A stretch of 55,343 bases of DNA. It comes from ZC4RG30 sp040508085 (GTDB lineage: Bacteria > Pseudomonadota > Gammaproteobacteria > Steroidobacterales > Steroidobacteraceae). Location: contig JBEVNO010000147.1 of NCBI GenBank assembly GCA_040508085.1, forward strand, positions 1 through 55,343. Direction: 5' to 3'. The position numbers were made by a program, and so were the translations under genes. Numbering within the stretch: the stretch's first letter is position 1; the number at the start of each line of letters is the position of its first letter. Shown one piece after another: positions 35,353-44,532 of this stretch. The notes beneath the pieces are model-generated. The model was not told the origin of the DNA. It did not search any database and saw only the letters and a program-made list of their open reading frames with translations.

Positions 35353-36720
35353 ATGACCACTATTTTTGCGTCGCAGGTATTGACGGTGGATGGATGGCGC
35401 TCTGCTGCGCGCCTGCACATCGCAGATGGCCGCATCGCGTCACTGGCGTGTGATGTCAAACCCGAGGCCGGCGATGAGCGGCATGCGGTCATCATTCCGG
35501 CAGTGGCCAATCTGCACAGCCATGCCTTCCAGCGCGGCATGGCGGGGCTGGCCGAAACCCGTGGCTCCGCCACCGATGATTTCTGGAGCTGGCGCGACAC
35601 CATGTATCGCTTCGCGTCGCGCATGACGCCAGAGCAACTGGAAGCAGTGGCCAGCCAGGCCTACATGGAGATGCTGGAAGGCGGCTTCAGTCGCGTCGGC
35701 GAGTTCCACTACCTGCACCGCGATGTGCAGGCGCAGCACTACGGCGACATCGGCGAGATGTCATCCCGCCTGGCGGCGGCCGCCGAACGCACCGGCATCG
35801 CGCTGACGCTGCTGCCGGTGTTCTATGCGCATGCCTCGTTCGGCGGCGCGCCGCCGCGCGAGCACCAGAAGCGCTTCATTTCCAGTGTCGATGAGTACGC
35901 GCGGCTGATCGAGCGTTGCCGCGCCATCCTTGCGCCGCAGCGACGCGCCGTGCTGGGCGTGGCCCCCCATAGCCTGCGTGCGGTCACTCCCGCTGAGCTG
36001 GCGCAGGTGCTGGAGGTGGCGCGCGGCATCGGCAGCAATACGCCGGTTCACATCCACATCGCCGAGCAGATGGGCGAAGTGCGCGACTGCGTGAGCTGGT
36101 CGGGCAGCCGTCCGGTGCGCTGGCTGCTGGACAACAGCGCGGTGGACCGCCGCTGGTGCCTGGTACATGCCACGCACATGGACGCAGACGAGATCGCGGG
36201 CGTCGCGGCGAGCGGCGCGACGGTGGGCCTTTGCCCGATCACCGAGGCCAACCTCGGCGATGGCATTTTCCCCATGCCCGCCTTTCTGGAGCAGGGCGGG
36301 CAGTACGGCGTGGGGTCGGATTCGAACGTCCACATCAGTCTTGCCGCGGAGCTGTCGCTGCTCGAGTACTCACAGCGACTTGCGTGCAGAGTGCGCAATG
36401 TCGTCCAATCGAACGGCGCGTCGACCGGACGTACCTTGTTCCAGCAGGCCCTGACGGGCGGCAGCATGGCGCTGGGTGCCCCGGTCTCAGGTCTTGCGCA
36501 GGGTGCGGCAGCTGACATGGTCAGTCTTGCGACGCGGGAGCCTGCGCTGATTTGCCGCAAGGGAGACACGTTGCTCGATTCCTGGATCTTCGCAGGTCCG
36601 GGCAGCGGCGTGGATTGCGTCTGGGCGGATGGCCGCAAGCTGGTCGAGAACGGCCGGCACACGCGGCGCGAGGAAATCGCCCGTGCATACAGGGATGCCA
36701 TGGAGGAATTGTGCGCGTGA
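35353..36720 (+). CDS. hutF: N-formimino-L-glutamate deiminase
   Basis: HutF releases ammonia from formiminoglutamate to give N-formylglutamate, the substrate of HutG. The 455-residue amidohydrolase has the metal ligands H55 and H57 (ANLHSHAFQRG), GEFHYLHRD, HIHIAEQ and the late GSDSNVHISL. The ATG at 35353 has GGGG upstream and starts at the family position. It diverges from hutI across the operator region, and hutC follows after 22 bases. Confidence 0.97.
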   Translation: MTTIFASQVLTVDGWRSAARLHIADGRIASLACDVKPEAGDERHAVIIPAVANLHSHAFQRGMAGLAETRGSATDDFWSWRDTMYRFASRMTPEQLEAVASQAYMEMLEGGFSRVGEFHYLHRDVQAQHYGDIGEMSSRLAAAAERTGIALTLLPVFYAHASFGGAPPREHQKRFISSVDEYARLIERCRAILAPQRRAVLGVAPHSLRAVTPAELAQVLEVARGIGSNTPVHIHIAEQMGEVRDCVSWSGSRPVRWLLDNSAVDRRWCLVHATHMDADEIAGVAASGATVGLCPITEANLGDGIFPMPAFLEQGGQYGVGSDSNVHISLAAELSLLEYSQRLACRVRNVVQSNGASTGRTLFQQALTGGSMALGAPVSGLAQGAAADMVSLATREPALICRKGDTLLDSWIFAGPGSGVDCVWADGRKLVENGRHTRREEIARAYRDAMEELCA

Positions 36721-36742
36721 ATAACAAGAAGTCCGAGGTCTC

Positions 36743-37510
36743 ATGACGGCACGAGCACCTGCCCGCGCCAAGGCGCCGCCGATGTTCCTGCATCAGCGGA
36801 TACTGTCGGAGATCCAGAACAAGATCCTGTCGGGTGAGTGGGCCGTGGGGAGCCGCATCCCGGTCGAGCACGAGCTCATGAAGCAGTACCGCTGCTCGCG
36901 CATGACGGTGAGCAAGGTCCTCACACGGCTCGCTCAGGCCGGCATGATCGAGCGGCACCGCAAGGTGGGCAGCTTCGTGGGCCGTCCGCATTCACAGTCG
37001 GCGGTGCTGGATATCCCCGACATCAAGGCCGAAGTCGCAGCGCTGGGGCTGCCCTACAGTTTCGAGTTGCTGCAGCGCCTGAAGCGACGCAGCACCCGTG
37101 AAGACCGCACGCAGCTGGGAACCGACGACAGCCTGCCGCTGCTCGAGATCGTGTGCCGCCACATGGCCGGCACGCAGCCCTTCTGCCTCGAGCATCGCCT
37201 GATCAACCTGCTGGCTGTGCCGGAGGCCGGCGCCGAGCCGTTTACCGAGCTTTCACCGGGGGCCTGGCTGCTGCGGCGAGTGCCCTGGATGCTGGCCGAG
37301 CATCGCATCCGCGCCGCCGCCGCGCCGCCCGCGACCGCCACCATGCTGAAGATCAAGCCGAAGGCGCCGTGCCTGTTCGTGGAGCGCACCACGCGCGGCA
37401 AGGATCGCGTGATCACCTTCGTGCGCCTCACCTATCCCGGCAACCTGCACGAACTGGTGGCTAGCTTCACGCCGTTCGCGCCGCTGCCGCAGGGCATGCG
37501 GGCGGGCTAG
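36743..37510 (+). CDS. hutC: Histidine utilization repressor (GntR/HutC family)
   Basis: A 255-residue GntR-type repressor with a winged helix at about residues 15-80 (SRIPVEHELMKQYRCSRMTV) and a UTRA ligand domain (about 95-245), the HutC architecture. HutC is normally released from DNA by urocanate. GAGGTC precedes the ATG. Co-transcribed with hutF. The last four bases overlap the convergent LysR gene. Operator-like palindromes occur upstream of hutI/hutF and three other transcription units nearby, suggesting it controls more than hut. Confidence 0.93.
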   Translation: MTARAPARAKAPPMFLHQRILSEIQNKILSGEWAVGSRIPVEHELMKQYRCSRMTVSKVLTRLAQAGMIERHRKVGSFVGRPHSQSAVLDIPDIKAEVAALGLPYSFELLQRLKRRSTREDRTQLGTDDSLPLLEIVCRHMAGTQPFCLEHRLINLLAVPEAGAEPFTELSPGAWLLRRVPWMLAEHRIRAAAAPPATATMLKIKPKAPCLFVERTTRGKDRVITFVRLTYPGNLHELVASFTPFAPLPQGMRAG

Positions 37511-38457
37511 CGCAGCGGCGTCCTGCCGGTCGAAAGCTCCAGTTGCTGGCGGCCGGCGGTGATGAGCATGTTGCGGAATTCCGCACCGCTGGGCCGGTCC
37601 AGTGCGTCGCGCTCCCATGCCAGGTAGTACGGGTCGGGCATGCTCAGGCGGCGGTCCAGCGGCAGCACCAGTTTGCCGCCGCGCACATGGCCCGCCAGCA
37701 TCGAGATCTGGCCCAGCACGAAGCCGCCTCCGTCCACCGCCGCGCCGATGGCCGCATCCGACAGCGAAAATGCGAGATCGCTCGGTCCATCCGGCGGTCT
37801 GGTTCCCACCGACCAGGCCCATTCGGCCCAGGAGGGCGGTGGGCGATGGCGCAGGTCCCAGGTGATGTCGATGCGTGGTGCGGCGATGATGTCCGCTTCA
37901 TTCACGACGGGATGCGTGCGCAGGAACTCCGGCGAGCAGGCCGGCACCACGGCGTCGACGAACAGCTCCGAGAACCGGTCGTAGCGCCGCGCGTCGGCGC
38001 CATAGCAGAGGCGGAAATCGATGCTGTCGTCCTGCAGCGAGGGCTCGCGTTCAGTGCCGACCAGCAGCACGTTCACCCCTGGATGCCGGCTGCGCCATTC
38101 CAGCAGATGGCGCCGCAGCCAGACGGCCATCGAAGGCAGGGCGCTGAGCACGATGCTCTGCTTGGAGCGTGCCAGCTGCAGCACATGCTGGGCCGAGCGC
38201 AGCTGGTCGAAGGCAGGGTGGATCTTGTCGTAGTAGATGCGGCCCCAGGAGGTCAGCGTGAGCGAGCGTCCATCGCGCTCGAACAGCCGCGCGTTGAGCT
38301 CCTTCTCGATCTTGCGCAGCTGCTGGCTCACGGCTCCCGGTGACACGCCCAGTTCATCGGCTGCGCCGGCCACGCTGCCGCAGCGGGCGATGGCCTCGAA
38401 GGCCTGGATCGATCGCATTGCCGGCAGCCCTTCGCTGGTTTTCCTGTCTGAGGCCAT
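37507..38457 (-). CDS. LysR family transcriptional regulator (GcvA-like)
   Basis: A 316-residue LysR-type regulator. The DNA-binding domain is about residues 12-72 (AFEAIARCGSVAGAADELG, then VSPGAVSQQLRKIEKEL), resembling the GcvA/AmpR group. It diverges from the exported propeller/symporter/PhyH/ABC operon, the usual arrangement for a LysR activator and its target, so it probably responds to the substrate or product of that system. Converges with hutC by a four-base overlap. Confidence 0.9.
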   Translation of the reverse strand: MASDRKTSEGLPAMRSIQAFEAIARCGSVAGAADELGVSPGAVSQQLRKIEKELNARLFERDGRSLTLTSWGRIYYDKIHPAFDQLRSAQHVLQLARSKQSIVLSALPSMAVWLRRHLLEWRSRHPGVNVLLVGTEREPSLQDDSIDFRLCYGADARRYDRFSELFVDAVVPACSPEFLRTHPVVNEADIIAAPRIDITWDLRHRPPPSWAEWAWSVGTRPPDGPSDLAFSLSDAAIGAAVDGGGFVLGQISMLAGHVRGGKLVLPLDRRLSMPDPYYLAWERDALDRPSGAEFRNMLITAGRQQLELSTGRTPLR

Positions 38458-38538
38458 CTCGTGACTTCCAGTTAATCAGTTAGCCGTGCCAATCATTTGG
38501 CGTCGCTGCAATACATGCTGTTTTCGCAATGCATTTTA

Positions 38539-38578
38539 ATGTACAGACATTTGAATCAGTTTGTATAGACGTTATAGT
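38539..38578 (+). promoter_or_regulatory. Promoter with two HutC-like operators
   Basis: A good promoter, TTGAAT (38551-38556), 16 bases, TATAGT (38573-38578), lies 107 bases before the propeller gene. ATGTACAGACATTT (38539-38552) overlaps the -35, and TGTATAGACG (38562-38571) fills the spacer; the latter contains a full GT-N-TA-N-AC match (GTATAGAC). Both are placed where a repressor would block polymerase. The gap also includes LysR-accessible sequence shared with the divergent gene. Confidence 0.6.
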
Positions 38579-38685
38579 CGGAACGCCTCGTGAAGTTTCC
38601 CGCAGCGCAACGGTCGCCGCGAAACTGCAACGCCACCGATTCATGTCGGGACATAACGCCCGGACAACTGGAGAGCCGTACAACC

Positions 38686-39861
38686 ATGAGTTCAATTGAA
38701 GGTTTCCGCAGCGCGTTGCGCGTTGCCGCAGCCACTGCCGCGCTGCTGTGTGGCGTCTCCGCTTCGATGGTGCCCGTGGCTGCAGTCGCGGCGGGCGCCG
38801 ACGTCAAGGTGCCGACGTACGAGCTCGATACCACTTGGCCCAAGCTGCCACTGCCCAACAAATGGGCGCTGGGCCTGATCAATGGCATCTACATAGACAA
38901 GAACAACCATGTCTGGGTGTTCCACACGCCGGAAGAACTGAACCGTCGCCTCACTGGCGCCACCGCGAACCCGCCGACCTCCAAGTGCTGCGTGGCGGCG
39001 CCGGCGGTCATCGAGTTCAGCGAGACGGGCGAGGTGCTGCGCGCCTGGGGTGATCCGACGAAGAAGGATCAGGGCTTCGACTGGCCCACTGCAGGTCATG
39101 GCATCTCCATCGACTACAAAGGCAATGTGTGGATCGGCGGCAGCTCCACGCGCGCCAGCCAGGACGGCAGGCCGGCCGACGGGTTGGTGCTCAAGTTCGA
39201 TCCGGACGGCAAGCTGCTGCTGCAGATCGGTGGCAAGGGCCCATCCAAGGGCAGCAATGATCCGACACTGCTTTCCGGCGCCTCCGCGGTCGATGTGGAC
39301 CCGGCGACCAACGAAGCTTTCATTTCCGACGGCTACGGCAACAAGCGCGTGATCGTTTTCGACGCCGACACTGGCGAGTTCAAGCGCCAGTGGGGTGCCT
39401 ACGGCAACAAGCCCTCCGACGAGAAGGCGCCGCGCTACAACGGCACCGGAGAGCTGCCGAAGCAGTTCAACCTGGTGCATGGCATCCGCCTGTCGAATGA
39501 TGGCCTGGTGTACGTGAGCGACCGTCTCAACAACCGCGTGCAGGTGTTCCGCAAGGACGGCACCTTCGTGCAGGAGCGCTTCTACGAGCCGACCACGGGC
39601 GGGTCCGGCGCGGTGGGCAATGTCAGCCTGTGGCCAAGTGCCAGGCAGGAGATCATGGTCCTGAACGACCCGGGCAATTTCGAATGGGCGCTGTTGCGTC
39701 GCTCGGATCTGCAGGAGCTGGCGCGCTTCGGCCACTACGGCACCTGGGGTGGCGAATTCATCAGCAATCACCAGATGGAGTTCGACCGCAAGGGCAACAT
39801 CTACACCTCCGAGGATTTCCGCGTGCAGAAGTTCAAGATCACCAATGGCGTGAAGCCGTGA
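38686..39861 (+). CDS. Exported NHL-repeat beta-propeller protein
   Basis: A 391-residue exported protein with several NHL-type repeats forming a six-bladed propeller, for example GLVLKFDPDGKLLLQIGGKG, then SDGYGNKRVIVFDADTGEFK and VYVSDRLNNRVQVFRKDGTF. The fold resembles the lyase half of peptidyl-amidating enzymes, but the catalytic role here is unproven. A signal peptide precedes it (Ala-rich to about residue 36), so it acts in the periplasm. A CC pair occurs in TSKCCVAAP. GGAGAG lies before the ATG. First gene of the operon that continues with the symporter. Confidence 0.82.
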   Translation: MSSIEGFRSALRVAAATAALLCGVSASMVPVAAVAAGADVKVPTYELDTTWPKLPLPNKWALGLINGIYIDKNNHVWVFHTPEELNRRLTGATANPPTSKCCVAAPAVIEFSETGEVLRAWGDPTKKDQGFDWPTAGHGISIDYKGNVWIGGSSTRASQDGRPADGLVLKFDPDGKLLLQIGGKGPSKGSNDPTLLSGASAVDVDPATNEAFISDGYGNKRVIVFDADTGEFKRQWGAYGNKPSDEKAPRYNGTGELPKQFNLVHGIRLSNDGLVYVSDRLNNRVQVFRKDGTFVQERFYEPTTGGSGAVGNVSLWPSARQEIMVLNDPGNFEWALLRRSDLQELARFGHYGTWGGEFISNHQMEFDRKGNIYTSEDFRVQKFKITNGVKP

Positions 39862-39886
39862 CGGCAGCAGCAGGCGGAGCAAATTC

Positions 39887-41323
39887 ATGATCGACCTGAT
39901 CGTCATTGCCATCTACATGGCCGGCATGATCGGCATCGGCTTCTATGCCAGGGCGCGTGCGCGCACGGAATCGGACTTCCTGGTGGCCGGCCGGCGCCTG
40001 GGGCCGCTGTACTATGCCGGCACCATGGCGGCGCTGGTGATGGGCGGCGGCGCCACGCTGGGGGGTATTGGCCTGGGCTACCAGTTCGGACTGTCGGGCG
40101 TGTGGCTGGTATTCGCGCTGGCCATAGGTGTCGGCCTCGTCAGTCTGCTGCTCGCGCCGCTGGTGAACCGCCTCAAGGTATATACCGTGGCGCAGATGCT
40201 GGAAGTCCGCTACGGCAACATGGGCACGGTGGTGTCGGGCGTGGTGATGCTCGGCTACACGCTGTTCATCTCGGTCACTTCCACCATTGCCTATGGCGCG
40301 ATCTTCTCGGTGCTGTTCGACATCGACAAGGTGCCGGCCATATTGATGGGCAGCAGCGTGGTGGTGCTGTACTCGGTACTGGGTGGCATGTGGTCCATCA
40401 CGCTCACCGACATGGTGCAGTTCGTGATCAAGACGGTGAGCATCTTCTTCATCCTGCTGCCGGTGGCGCTGATCAAGGCCGGCGGCTTCGAGGGCCTGCA
40501 CGCCAAACTGCCGGAAGCGGCTTTCGACTGGACCGCCATGGGCGGCGCCAAGATCTTCACCTATCTCGTGCTGTATGTGCCCACCATGATCGTGGGGCAG
40601 GATCTGTGGCAGCGCATCTTCACCGCGCGCAGTGACAAGGTGGCGCGCTGGGCGGGCCTGGGTGCCTCGGCCTACTGCTTCCTGTATGGCATCGCCGGCG
40701 CGCTGATCGGCATGGCGGCCGCTGTACTGGTGCCGGGTCTTGCGACACGTGATGCGGTGTACACCGAAGTGGTGCGCAATGTGCTGCCGGTGGGTCTTGC
40801 CGGCCTGGTGGTGGCCGGTGCGCTGGCTGCGATCATGGGCACATCAAGCGGGGCGTTGATCGCCACTGCCACGGTGGCCAAGCAGGACATCCTGGGCGGC
40901 CTCAGGCGCCGCCGCACCGGCGTGGTGCCGCCGCCGCAGGGTCCGCACGACGAGATCCGCGACAGCCGCGTGCTGATCGTGATCTTCGGCGTGATCATGG
41001 CGGGCGTGGCCTGCGCGGTGCAGGACGTGATCGCGGCGCTGACGCTGGCGTCGGACTTCCTGGTGGGCGGCCTGGTGGTGCCGGTGCTGGGCGGCATGTT
41101 CTGGCGCCGTGCCACCGGGCGGGGCGCCATCGCCAGTATCATCGTAGGTGTGGTCGTGACCATGGGTACGATGATCGTGATGCGCGATATCTTCGCCAAC
41201 ATGCCGATCTACATTGGCCTTGCGGGGAGTCTCGCAGCCTTCGTCCTGGTGAGCCTGCTCGACAAGCCCACGCCTGCCGCGGTGCTGCAGAAGTGGGACG
41301 CGCGGATACGGCCCGCGCCATGA
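39887..41323 (+). CDS. Sodium/solute symporter family protein
   Basis: A 478-residue inner-membrane protein of the SSS family (about 13 membrane helices), which couples Na+ or H+ entry to uptake of a small organic solute. Early family signatures are TESDFLVAGRRLGPL and GGGATLGGIGLGYQFG, followed by the VAQMLEVRYG helix. Starts 25 bases after the propeller gene; its stop overlaps the start of the next gene (ATGA). Amino-acid, carboxylate and nucleobase members all look alike, so the cargo is unknown. Confidence 0.93.
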   Translation: MIDLIVIAIYMAGMIGIGFYARARARTESDFLVAGRRLGPLYYAGTMAALVMGGGATLGGIGLGYQFGLSGVWLVFALAIGVGLVSLLLAPLVNRLKVYTVAQMLEVRYGNMGTVVSGVVMLGYTLFISVTSTIAYGAIFSVLFDIDKVPAILMGSSVVVLYSVLGGMWSITLTDMVQFVIKTVSIFFILLPVALIKAGGFEGLHAKLPEAAFDWTAMGGAKIFTYLVLYVPTMIVGQDLWQRIFTARSDKVARWAGLGASAYCFLYGIAGALIGMAAAVLVPGLATRDAVYTEVVRNVLPVGLAGLVVAGALAAIMGTSSGALIATATVAKQDILGGLRRRRTGVVPPPQGPHDEIRDSRVLIVIFGVIMAGVACAVQDVIAALTLASDFLVGGLVVPVLGGMFWRRATGRGAIASIIVGVVVTMGTMIVMRDIFANMPIYIGLAGSLAAFVLVSLLDKPTPAAVLQKWDARIRPAP

Positions 41324-41919
41324 GCGGTGGCGGCAGTGCCTGCGTGAAGTCCGCACTGCTGCCGGTCATGGCAGCGGTGGCAGGGCTGTCCTGCGCCCAT
41401 GCTGCCAGCGACAGTTCCAGCATCGACGCCTGTGCGCTGTTGCAGCCGGCGGAGATCGCCCGCGTGCTGCCGGGCTTCGTCGCCGACGGCGTGCGCAGGG
41501 ATGCCGGCGTCGAGAGCAACGGCGCCTATTCCTCGTCCTGCGTGTGGGTGGTGCATGTCAGCAAGCCGCCCCAACCGGAGGAGCGGCTCATCCTCAAGGG
41601 CCGCAGCTACGTGATCCTCAATGCCATGCAGTGGCCGGCTGGAGCGGGCAAGGCCGGCAGTTTCCTGGCCTCCTTCCACGAGGCCAAGGCCAGCGGCGTG
41701 CTCACCGGCGAGCTGGTCCCGAAGTCTTTCGGCGACGAGGCCTTGTGGTGGGGTGACGGACTCGCCATCCGGCGCCGCGATATGGCGCTGGGATTGTCGG
41801 TGCATGACATCAGTGGCAGCGCAGTGCCGGGGGCCAGCGAGGAACAACTCGCGCCGCTGCTGCTGCAGCGTATCGATGCCCGGGATGCGCGGCTGGGGCG
41901 CATCGCCAAAGCCCGATGA
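41320..41919 (+). CDS. Exported hypothetical protein
   Basis: A 199-residue protein with a signal peptide ending near AHAASDSS and a mature start DACALLQPAEIARVLPGF, a pattern seen in DUF3558-like and other small exported proteins of unknown role. Two Cys residues (C in DACALL and in SSSCVWVV) could form a disulfide. It is locked into the operon by ATGA overlaps on both sides, with the symporter before it and the PhyH dioxygenase after it. I cannot assign a function; a periplasmic partner of transport is plausible. Confidence 0.75.
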   Translation: MSGGGSACVKSALLPVMAAVAGLSCAHAASDSSSIDACALLQPAEIARVLPGFVADGVRRDAGVESNGAYSSSCVWVVHVSKPPQPEERLILKGRSYVILNAMQWPAGAGKAGSFLASFHEAKASGVLTGELVPKSFGDEALWWGDGLAIRRRDMALGLSVHDISGSAVPGASEEQLAPLLLQRIDARDARLGRIAKAR

Positions 41920-42761
41920 GCGCAGTGCCGTCCGCAGGGGAGTTTGCGCTGCCGGTGAGCGAGGCTGCGGTCGCGGCTTTCCAGCGCGATGGCGTGATCG
42001 TGCTGCGCCATGCGTTCAGCGACTGGGTCGAGCCGCTGCGCGCTGGCGTGACGGCGCTGATGGCGGACCCGGGGCCGTTCGAGCGCACGGTGCAGCCCGA
42101 GGATGGCACGGCGCCGTTCTTCCAGGACCTGTGCAACTGGCAGCGCATCCCGCAGTTCCGTGACTTCGTGCTGCATTCGCGCGCCGGCGAGGTGGCTGCG
42201 GCTTTGATGAATTCGCGCAGCGCGCGTTTCTTCCACGACCATGTGCTGGTCAAGCAGCCGGGCGGCAGCACCCGCACGCCATGGCACCAGGACCAGCCGT
42301 ACTACTGCGTGGAGGGCCAGCAGAACGTCAGTTTCTGGGTGGCGCTTGATCCGGTGGCCAGCGACGTCGCCATGGAGTGCATCCGTGGCTCGCATCGCTG
42401 GGGCAAGGATTTCCGGCCGATGCGCTTCGACGGCACGCGGCTGTATTCCCAGGACAGCTTCGAGGCCATGCCCGACATTGAATCACTGCGCGGCACGCTG
42501 GATGTCGCCACCTGGAGCGTCGCGCCCGGGGACGCCATCGCTTTCAGCTTCCGCACGGTGCACGGCGCCCCCGCCAACCACGCATCGATCCCGCGGCGCA
42601 TTTTCTCCGCCCGCTGGGTGGGCGATGATGCAGTCTATGCGCAGCGCGCCGGTCGCGGTTCGCCGCCCATCACGGGCCTCACGCTGCGGGACGGCGATCC
42701 GTTCGATGATCCGCAGTTCCCGGTCGTGTACCGTAGGCGTCTGAGTACAGGACAACCATGA
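41916..42761 (+). CDS. Phytanoyl-CoA dioxygenase (PhyH) family protein
   Basis: A 281-residue 2-oxoglutarate/Fe(II)-dependent oxygenase. The iron ligands are H124 and D126 (WHQDQPYY) and H216 (TVHGAPANH); R228 or R229 is the probable 2-oxoglutarate salt-bridge residue. The family hydroxylates varied small molecules, including ectoine and acyl chains, so only oxidation of the transported compound can be proposed. No signal peptide: cytoplasmic. Overlaps both neighbours by four bases, which argues that it works on what the transporters bring in. Confidence 0.92.
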   Translation: MSAVPSAGEFALPVSEAAVAAFQRDGVIVLRHAFSDWVEPLRAGVTALMADPGPFERTVQPEDGTAPFFQDLCNWQRIPQFRDFVLHSRAGEVAAALMNSRSARFFHDHVLVKQPGGSTRTPWHQDQPYYCVEGQQNVSFWVALDPVASDVAMECIRGSHRWGKDFRPMRFDGTRLYSQDSFEAMPDIESLRGTLDVATWSVAPGDAIAFSFRTVHGAPANHASIPRRIFSARWVGDDAVYAQRAGRGSPPITGLTLRDGDPFDDPQFPVVYRRRLSTGQP

Positions 42762-43723
42762 GAACCCCCATGCGCTTGATGTTGTGGCTGGCTACGGCCG
42801 TGGTGACGGCGGCACCGGCGCTGGCTGCGCAGCCGCCGGTGAAGGTTGATGTCGGGTTGTCGGGCTGGACGGGCTTTGCGCCGCTCACGCTGGCCAAGGA
42901 GGCGGGCATCTACGCAAGGCATGGCCTCGACGTCACGCTGCGGATGATTCCCCAGAAGGATCGGCATCTGGCGCTGGCTTCCAAGGCCATCCAGTGCACA
43001 GCCACCTCGGTCGAGAGCTGGATCATCTGGAACGCCACCGGCATCCGCACCAAGCAGCTGTTCAAGATGGACCAGGGCATGGGGTCCGATGGCATCGTCG
43101 CCCGCCCCGGCATCGAGAAGGTCACTGACCTGAAGGGCAGGACGGTCGCAGTTTCGGCGCCGGGCACCAACCCGTATTTCGCGCTGTCATGGATACTCAA
43201 GAAAAACGGCATGTCCATGCGTGACGTGAAGCTCGTAACGCTGGAGCCCGGCCCGGCCGCCAACGCGCTGCTCGCGGGTTCGGCGGGACTGGATGCCGCA
43301 ATGACCTATGAACCCTACATCGGCGTGTTCCGGCAGAAGGCCGGTGCCGGCAAGCTGATCGCCAGTTCCCTGCAGTATCCAGCGGTGTTCGATTCCTTCG
43401 GCTGCACGCCGCAGTTCATCGACGCCAATCCGCAGGCGGTCAAGGCGCTGGTAGACAGCTACTTCGAAGCGCTGGACCTGATCGCGAAGGACCGCACCCG
43501 GGCCTTCACCATCATGGGCGCCGGGGTCAAGCAGACCGCGGCGCAGTTCGAGCAGTCGCAGTCCACGCTCAAGTGGGCCGATCGGGAGGCCAACCGCAAA
43601 TTCTTTGGCGGTGAGCTGCAGCAGTTCAACCGCGAAGCCGCGGCCTTGCTGCTCGAGGCGGGCACGATCCGCGCCATCCCGGATCTGGACGCGCTCGCCG
43701 ACCCGCGCTTCATCGGTCCCTGA
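42758..43723 (+). CDS. ABC transporter substrate-binding protein (NitT/TauT type)
   Basis: A 321-residue periplasmic binding protein of the NMT1/SsuA/TauA group: signal peptide (MRTPMRLMLWLATAVVTAAP, cleaved near ALA-A), then LSGWTGFAPLTLAKEAGIYA and the CTATSVESWI and AVSAPGTNPYFALS blocks. The group binds sulfonates, nitrate, pyrimidine precursors, aromatic acids and others, so the ligand is open. Start overlaps the PhyH stop (ATGA), and the stop overlaps the permease start (TGATG). Confidence 0.9.
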   Translation: MRTPMRLMLWLATAVVTAAPALAAQPPVKVDVGLSGWTGFAPLTLAKEAGIYARHGLDVTLRMIPQKDRHLALASKAIQCTATSVESWIIWNATGIRTKQLFKMDQGMGSDGIVARPGIEKVTDLKGRTVAVSAPGTNPYFALSWILKKNGMSMRDVKLVTLEPGPAANALLAGSAGLDAAMTYEPYIGVFRQKAGAGKLIASSLQYPAVFDSFGCTPQFIDANPQAVKALVDSYFEALDLIAKDRTRAFTIMGAGVKQTAAQFEQSQSTLKWADREANRKFFGGELQQFNREAAALLLEAGTIRAIPDLDALADPRFIGP

Positions 43724-44532
43724 TGGCCGCTGTGCCACGCTCGCGCCGCGGGCCACCGCGGCTGTTCGCGCCGCTGCAGCCAGCCTCCCGCATAGCCTGG
43801 GGCATCGCCTTCTTCGCAGCCTTCATCGGCGGCTGGTGGGGATTGACCGCCAGCGGCTGGGTGCCTTCCTACTTTCTCGCCTCTCCCTGGGCCACCCTGG
43901 CCGGTGGCTGGCGGTTGATTGCCGAGATGGGCTTCCTGCACGACATCGGCATGACGGTGTGGCGCGTGATGGGCGGCTTTGCCATCGCTGCGCTGATTGC
44001 CGTGCCGCTGGGCATCGCAATGGGCACCTCCGCGGCAGCCGGCGCATTCTTCGAGCCCTTCATCTCATTCGCCCGCTACCTGCCGGCATCCGCATTCATC
44101 CCGCTGCTCATCCTCTGGGTGGGCATCGGCGAGGCCGAAAAGCTCACGGTGATCTTCCTGGGCTGCTTCTTCCAGCTGACCTTGATGGTCTGCGTGATTG
44201 TCGCGGCGACGCGCCGCGACCTGGTCGAGGCCGCCTATACGCTGGGCGCCAGGGCGCGCGGCGTGGTGCGCAGGGTGGTGCTGCCGGGCGCCGCGCCGCA
44301 CATTGCCGAGGCGCTGCGCCAGGTACTGGGGCTGGGATGGACGTACGTGGTGGTGGCCGAGCTCATCGGTGCCTCGTCTGGCATCGGGCACATGATCACC
44401 GACAGCCAGGCGCTGCTTGCCACCGACCAGATCATCGCCGGCATCGTCGTGATCGGGCTGATCGGGCTGGTGTCGGACCTGCTGTTCCGCGCGCTGAACC
44501 GGCGCCTGTTCCGCTGGAGCGTCCCAGCATGA
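43723..44532 (+). CDS. ABC transporter permease (NitT/TauT type)
   Basis: A 269-residue inner-membrane permease of the SsuC/TauC family with about six membrane segments and the EAA loop EAAYTLGARARGVVRRVVLP near residue 170, which contacts the ATPase. Its ATG shares bases with the preceding stop (TGATG) and its stop overlaps the ATPase start (ATGA). Forms one importer with the flanking binding protein and ATPase. Confidence 0.93.
   Translation: MAAVPRSRRGPPRLFAPLQPASRIAWGIAFFAAFIGGWWGLTASGWVPSYFLASPWATLAGGWRLIAEMGFLHDIGMTVWRVMGGFAIAALIAVPLGIAMGTSAAAGAFFEPFISFARYLPASAFIPLLILWVGIGEAEKLTVIFLGCFFQLTLMVCVIVAATRRDLVEAAYTLGARARGVVRRVVLPGAAPHIAEALRQVLGLGWTYVVVAELIGASSGIGHMITDSQALLATDQIIAGIVVIGLIGLVSDLLFRALNRRLFRWSVPA

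Noticed and set aside
40757..40764. GTGTACAC inside the symporter gene
   Set aside because: Same reason: coding, no ATGTATA-type flanks and no promoter context.
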